From an uncultured Mycoplasmatota bacterium (lineage in GTDB: Bacteria > Bacillota_I > Bacilli_A > RF39 > UBA660): a stretch of DNA of 9,122 nt. A program made the translations under genes and the position numbers. Shown piece by piece: positions 6,067 to 9,122 of this stretch (within the stretch, counting starts at the first letter, position 1; every line of letters starts with the position of its first letter). The notes beneath the pieces are model-generated. The model searched no databases, was not told the origin of the DNA, and saw nothing but the letters and a program-made list of their open reading frames with translations. The stretch spans positions 1 to 9,122 of the forward strand of contig CANPBV010000065.1 in assembly GCA_947572405.1 (NCBI GenBank), in the 5' to 3' direction.

Positions 6067-7708
6067 CTTTTTGGAAAGATGGTTCACTATCTTTATAAGT
6101 TGTAAGCAATTCAATTCTAGAACTTGCTACCTTATGATCAAATCCAGCTTTGTAACGAACTTTTAATTTTTCGATATTTTTCCATAATATTTGTTCCATA
6201 GAAACACCTAGTTCTATAGAAGAAATCCTAGATAGAGAAATTAATAAGTTGCTACTTATTTCTAACACTTTTTCTTTTTCTTTTTCATAAATGATTTCAC
6301 AAGCATAACGAACTAAATTTTTCCACTCTTGATCGAAAGAATAGTCTTCTACATTTAAATGGTCCAAACAGACTATTGGAATACTATTATCATGATGTCC
6401 CTTCATACATTCTGGATCTTTTCTTTTGACACTTTTTATCAATGCTTCATCAGTTATTGTTTCTAGCTTTTGCTTTCTATCTCCAAATAAATACATCCCA
6501 ATATCTTCAAATTCAAATTGATAAAAGCTGGATAGAGAAGCCGCTAAATACCATACAATATCGCCAATTTCTACTTGTAGATTTTGAAGGAGTTTTTGCT
6601 TACTTGTCTCATCTAAATTATGTGTTTTATATTTCTTAAAAGAATCAATTAATTCTCCTATTTCTCCTACTATTCCCATTTCTCCATTCATTTTTTTCAT
6701 ATAATCATTATCAAAATGATTCATCGTTCTTTTGGCTAGCTCTCCATAATGTTTAAAAGTAAGATCACCCTGTTCCATAAAATCGGACATTTTCTGCCCC
6801 AAACATCCACCTTTACAAATATTAAAATTAGAGCAAGACATACATTCCCCACTTATACAATTTTTAAAATTACGGACATTTTTAAAATATGTTGAATCAT
6901 AAATTTCTGTTAATGTATGTTCATAAATATTTCCCCCAAACCCTAAATAGTCAAAATATTTCATAGCATCACAGGGATATACTCTTCCATCAAATCCTAC
7001 TATCATAGTTTGTTCCGCTGCACTACAGGGAGTATGATCAATCCCTAAGAAATTCCAAGGACTTCCAAGTCTAATCTTTTCTCCAAATTTTTTTCTTAAC
7101 TCTATGATTTTTTCTTTAAACCACAGCAACTCTTCTCTTGATAAAAGTAAATCTTTTGTTCCCCTTCCATGGGGCACAAATCTTAAAAAGGATAAATTTG
7201 TGGTTTGATTAGAGGCTAATCCGAAAAAGAGTTTAGTAACATCATCCATATCATGGACTGTTTCTTTTGTTATTACATGATGAAGGCCTAATCTAATATT
7301 AGTTTGTTTTAATAATTCTGGAAAAAAGTTTTGGAGTCTTTCAAGTGTTACAATATGATCCCTTGTCAAACGGTAAGATGTTGAATATATCATTTCATCT
7401 AATCCATACATTACTAAATTTCCAATTTTATTGATACTTTTCTGTTCAGGATTACACATAGTATAAAGTTTCGTTCTTAATCCGCTTCTATGAGCTTCCT
7501 GTATTACTTCTTCGATATCAGGATATAAAGTGGCCTCTCCTCCAGTAAATACAACACTTGATGCTTTTAGTAAGACTGCTTCATGAATGATCTTTTTTAC
7601 AAGTTCTGTATCCAAATGCTGAAAATGAATTTCTTTTGCTTCACTCGAGCAATGAATACACCATCTTCTGCACTCTTCTGTCAATTCTATTTTTACTTCC
7701 TTTATCAT
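6056..7708 (-). CDS. Radical SAM/SPASM enzyme fused to a MazG-like pyrophosphohydrolase domain
   Basis: Protein of 550 aa. Residues 1 to about 225 form a radical SAM domain: C13-x3-C17-x2-C20 binds the [4Fe-4S] cluster that cleaves S-adenosylmethionine, and GGEAT (56-60) is the SAM-contact motif. Residues 228-302 resemble a SPASM auxiliary-cluster domain: C228, Gx4C (G241-C246), then C289-x2-C292-x5-C298-x3-C302, with C284 as an extra candidate ligand; the usual later Cys is not seen. From about 340 a MazG-like all-alpha domain begins, with E349-x2-E352 and E380-x2-D383, the Mg-binding pattern of enzymes that cut (d)NTP to (d)NMP and PPi. The end, NIEKLKVRYKAGF (511-523), also resembles MazG tails, leaving about 100 residues between as an insertion or second, degenerate half. 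ATG 7708 follows AAAGGA at about 10 nt. It is a single gene divergent from yigZ. Domain calls are firm; the substrate and pathway are unknown. Confidence 0.9.
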   Translation of the reverse strand: MIKEVKIELTEECRRWCIHCSSEAKEIHFQHLDTELVKKIIHEAVLLKASSVVFTGGEATLYPDIEEVIQEAHRSGLRTKLYTMCNPEQKSINKIGNLVMYGLDEMIYSTSYRLTRDHIVTLERLQNFFPELLKQTNIRLGLHHVITKETVHDMDDVTKLFFGLASNQTTNLSFLRFVPHGRGTKDLLLSREELLWFKEKIIELRKKFGEKIRLGSPWNFLGIDHTPCSAAEQTMIVGFDGRVYPCDAMKYFDYLGFGGNIYEHTLTEIYDSTYFKNVRNFKNCISGECMSCSNFNICKGGCLGQKMSDFMEQGDLTFKHYGELAKRTMNHFDNDYMKKMNGEMGIVGEIGELIDSFKKYKTHNLDETSKQKLLQNLQVEIGDIVWYLAASLSSFYQFEFEDIGMYLFGDRKQKLETITDEALIKSVKRKDPECMKGHHDNSIPIVCLDHLNVEDYSFDQEWKNLVRYACEIIYEKEKEKVLEISSNLLISLSRISSIELGVSMEQILWKNIEKLKVRYKAGFDHKVASSRIELLTTYKDSEPSFQKVKV

Positions 7709-7740
7709 ATTACAAGGTTCCTTTCAAAATACTATTTATT

Positions 7741-7769
7741 ATCATAGTTAAATATCCTTTATTTGTCAA
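7741..7769 (-). promoter_or_regulatory. Promoter of the radical SAM-MazG gene
   Basis: Minus strand TTGACA (7764-7769), 17-bp spacer, TATGAT (7741-7746): a perfect -35 and a one-mismatch -10 at ideal spacing, 32 bp before the ATG at 7708. Its upstream edge lies only 9 bp from the start of the divergent yigZ extended -10, so the two promoters cannot easily be occupied at once. Confidence 0.75.
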
Positions 7770-7778
7770 GAAAAAATA

Positions 7779-7787
7779 TGTTATAAT
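7779..7787 (+). promoter_or_regulatory. Extended -10 promoter of yigZ with very short leader
   Basis: TGTTATAAT is a perfect extended -10 (TGnTATAAT). The -35-like TTGTCA (7763-7768) is only 13 bp upstream and is the complement of the divergent promoter's -35, so it is unlikely to serve here. Start of transcription near 7794 would leave a leader of about 10 nt that begins at the ribosome binding site AGGTGG (7794-7799). Confidence 0.55.
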
Positions 7788-7803
7788 AAAAATAGGTGGT
7801 AGA

Positions 7804-8382
7804 ATGCAAAGTATTCAAAATCCAATAGTAAATACAATCATGATTCAAAAATCCAAATTTATTTGTAAACTAATACCCATACAGAATATTCCTGAGATAA
7901 AAAAGGAATTAGATCAAACAAAATTAGAATTTCCAGATGCAACTCATTATTGTTACGCTTATATCTGCGGAACAGAAATACATGTTTCCGATAACGGAGA
8001 GCCTAGTGGTACTGCTGGAATGCCTATTTTAAATGTACTTCAAAAACAGAATCTAAATTACATTTTAGCTATTGTTATCCGCTATTTTGGGGGAATCAAA
8101 TTAGGCGCAGGTGGCCTAGTAAGAGCTTACTCTAATGCTACTATAGAAGCTTTAAAAAATGCAGTTTATATAACATTAGTTCCTGGTAAACTGATTACTT
8201 GCAGCTTTCCTTATTCTGATGAAAAACAAATGGAATATCTATTATCAAATGCTCAAATTATATTAAAAGAATATCAGGAACAAATCACGTATAAAATAAA
8301 AATTACAAATGAAGAATTGGAAAAGATTATCAGTCAAATTCCATGTTTTCGTATTGAAAAAGACATATTGATGGCTAAATAG
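7804..8382 (+). CDS. yigZ: YigZ/YvyE (IMPACT/UPF0029) family protein
   Basis: Protein of 192 aa, a little shorter than typical members (about 205-215). The N-terminal UPF0029 domain is clear from VSDNGEPSGTAGMPIL (61-76) and VIRYFGGIKLGAGGLVRAYS (91-110), the hallmark motifs of the family. The C-terminal 70 residues or so correspond to the DUF1949 ferredoxin-like domain, similar to part of elongation factor G. The bacterial function is not settled. The eukaryotic relative IMPACT regulates translation through Gcn2, and the EF-G-like fold suggests a ribosome or RNA role. I chose ATG 7804 because AGGTGG ends 4 nt before it and the conserved domain starts there. The frame is open upstream to 7636, but that part runs antisense through the start of the radical SAM gene and its promoter. 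The gene faces the two-TM protein gene tail to tail across a shared terminator. Confidence 0.92.
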   Translation: MQSIQNPIVNTIMIQKSKFICKLIPIQNIPEIKKELDQTKLEFPDATHYCYAYICGTEIHVSDNGEPSGTAGMPILNVLQKQNLNYILAIVIRYFGGIKLGAGGLVRAYSNATIEALKNAVYITLVPGKLITCSFPYSDEKQMEYLLSNAQIILKEYQEQITYKIKITNEELEKIISQIPCFRIEKDILMAK

Positions 8383-8437
8383 TATATGTGTTTGGCAAAA
8401 CAAAAGTATCTTTTAGAATAGTTTTTTATATAGGAAT

Positions 8438-8463
8438 AAAAAGAGCCCTATCTGACTCTTTTT
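8438..8463. terminator. Bidirectional terminator between yigZ and the two-TM protein gene
   Basis: AAAAAGAG (8438-8445) pairs with CTCTTTTT (8456-8463), so each strand ends in a T-run. On the minus strand the stem gains a U-G and a C-G pair (10 bp, 6-nt loop), so it should work better for the two-TM gene, whose stop is 9 bp away. On the plus strand it lies about 55 bp after the yigZ stop. Confidence 0.65.
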
Positions 8464-8471
8464 AAAGTGTA

Positions 8472-8993
8472 TTATCTTAAGTGTAACTTTTTTTCTTTAC
8501 TAGCTTGTTTCGTTGCCTTATAACAAGCATCATAAGATACTTCTGCGTTCCCCATTCTTTCTGAACTAATACCATCTATCACACCATATTGTAAATAATA
8601 TGGATTTTTTCGGTTAGACTTATTAAACAATTGCGAAAGCATTAAACTTGCTACCCCTACACCTATAAAAGTAAATTGAATAGTTTTCATATCAGTACGA
8701 CCATACCAATAAATAAGTGAAAATATACTTGGGATTAACATTCCAATTCCAAAATTTTTAAACATTTTAACAGGATTTGCCTTTTGTTTTGCACTAATAC
8801 TGCAAATTTTGTATTCTAGGTATCTTTCCACTTCATCATCTGAAAACCCTAATTTATCTTTTAAATATGCTCTATGGTTTGCTAATACTACCTCTAAAAT
8901 CGTTTTTGCCTCTTTTGGTATTACAATATCAGATGGTTTTACCTCAATTTTTATTTTTTTCTTATCGTATGGACTTTTCGCATAAAATCTCAT
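8472..8993 (-). CDS. Uncharacterised two-TM membrane protein
   Basis: Protein of 173 aa that I do not recognise. Residues 1-80 are charged and soluble (KKKIKIEVKPSD, then a helical LEVVLANHRAYLKDK stretch). Two hydrophobic segments follow (about 81-98, FGIGMLIPSIFSLIYWYG, and 104-123) with a short RTDMK turn between them. A basic, Tyr-rich tail of about 50 residues ends the protein. Lys/Arg on both outer sides suggests that N- and C-termini are cytoplasmic. There is no signal peptide and no catalytic motif that I can see. The start is ATG 8993, preceded at 6 nt by GGGGGG (9000-9005). A longer in-frame reading from TTG 9053 is rejected because that TTG belongs to the -35 box TTGACG. The gene begins 76 bp from the IS-like end and has no co-directional partner in the window. 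Confidence 0.75.
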   Translation of the reverse strand: MRFYAKSPYDKKKIKIEVKPSDIVIPKEAKTILEVVLANHRAYLKDKLGFSDDEVERYLEYKICSISAKQKANPVKMFKNFGIGMLIPSIFSLIYWYGRTDMKTIQFTFIGVGVASLMLSQLFNKSNRKNPYYLQYGVIDGISSERMGNAEVSYDACYKATKQASKEKKLHLR

Positions 8994-9024
8994 AAATATC
9001 CCCCCATGTTCTGAATTGATTACT

Positions 9025-9053
9025 ATATTAACACTATTTTTTAATTCCGTCAA
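9025..9053 (-). promoter_or_regulatory. Near-consensus promoter of the two-TM protein gene
   Basis: Minus strand TTGACG (9048-9053), 17-bp spacer, TAATAT (9025-9030): five of six matches at -35 and four of six at -10, with ideal spacing. The predicted start near 9018 gives a leader of about 25 nt containing the G-run ribosome binding site. The -35 lies 15 bp from the IS-like end at 9069. Confidence 0.7.
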
Positions 9054-9054
9054 A

Positions 9055-9078
9055 TTACACTAAGTAAGGATAGTGTAA
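9055..9078. repeat. 8-bp dyad spanning the IS-end junction
   Basis: TTACACTA (9055-9062) and TAGTGTAA (9071-9078) are perfect inverted repeats 8 bp apart. One arm belongs to the flank and the other to the IS-like tip. It may be a remnant of another copy of the tip, an insertion preference, or chance. It lies directly upstream of the -35 box at 9048-9053. Confidence 0.4.
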
Positions 9079-9122
9079 AATGGTTTGGGGATGGAGTACA
9101 AAAAAGGAAGACCTTTTGTTAA
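9069..9122 (+). mobile_element. IS-like element end, right copy (inverted relative to 1-51)
   Basis: Bases 9069-9119 are the exact reverse complement of 1-51; three further bases (9120-9122) have no counterpart in the window. The tip GATAGTGTAAAATGG faces inward and the element body would continue past the window. Read outward, a frame opens at 9091 (MEYKKGRPFV) and runs off the end; this is too short to call a gene. See the left copy for the tentative IS256-like assignment. Confidence 0.55.

Noticed and set aside
6442..6639. Plus-strand reading frame of 65 codons inside the radical SAM-MazG gene
   Set aside because: It is antisense to the MazG motif region and lacks a ribosome binding site or promoter.
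7636..7803. In-frame N-terminal extension of yigZ
   Set aside because: It would cover the divergent promoters and run antisense to the radical SAM CxxxCxxC motif; the good ribosome binding site and the family N-terminus both point to ATG 7804.
1..9122. CRISPR array, tRNA, rRNA or riboswitch
   Set aside because: No regularly spaced repeats, no tRNA-like acceptor/T-loop pattern and no long structured leader were seen on reading both strands; this was by eye, not by a covariance search.
1..9122. The whole window as one transposon with 51-bp terminal inverted repeats
   Set aside because: There is no transposase or integrase inside, the contents include housekeeping uvrC and mutL, and the flanks needed to see a target duplication lie outside the window. 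Two IS copies explain the repeats more simply.

Overview
The window is AT-rich DNA from a low-GC Bacillota (Firmicutes). MutL and UvrC are of Firmicutes type, ribosome binding sites are GGTGG/GGAGG-like, and promoters are sigma-A-like, several with an extended TGnTATAAT -10 box. All intact genes read through with the standard bacterial code (TGG for Trp, no in-frame TGA). The radical SAM enzyme fits an anaerobe, possibly a gut Erysipelotrichia- or Mollicutes-related lineage, but the sequence does not fix the taxon.

Layout, left to right: (1) a 51-bp IS-like end at 1-51; (2) a plus-strand nucleotidyltransferase-fold protein (134-1177); (3) two DNA-repair genes on the minus strand, mutL (1320-3131) and upstream of it uvrC (3303-5072), separated by a candidate terminator and a new promoter; (4) about 0.97 kb without an intact gene (5085-6055), mostly a badly decayed Rpn-family PD-(D/E)XK nuclease gene that still has a good promoter with a palindrome between its boxes; (5) a minus-strand radical SAM/SPASM enzyme fused to a MazG-like nucleotide pyrophosphohydrolase domain (6056-7708), divergent from (6) a YigZ/IMPACT-family gene (7804-8382); (7) a minus-strand two-TM protein of unknown function (8472-8993) with a near-consensus promoter; (8) a second, inverted copy of the same 51-bp sequence at 9069-9119.

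Only uvrC-mutL looks like a working unit (excision repair plus mismatch repair on one strand). The other genes appear to be single transcription units, each with its own promoter and often a recognisable terminator. The identical inverted ends probably mark two insertions of one IS, possibly IS256-like, in opposite orientation. They may also be where a short-read assembly stopped.

The most unusual item is the radical SAM-SPASM-MazG fusion. It joins a radical/iron-sulfur catalyst to a domain whose relatives hydrolyse (d)NTPs, and I cannot match it to a named pathway.
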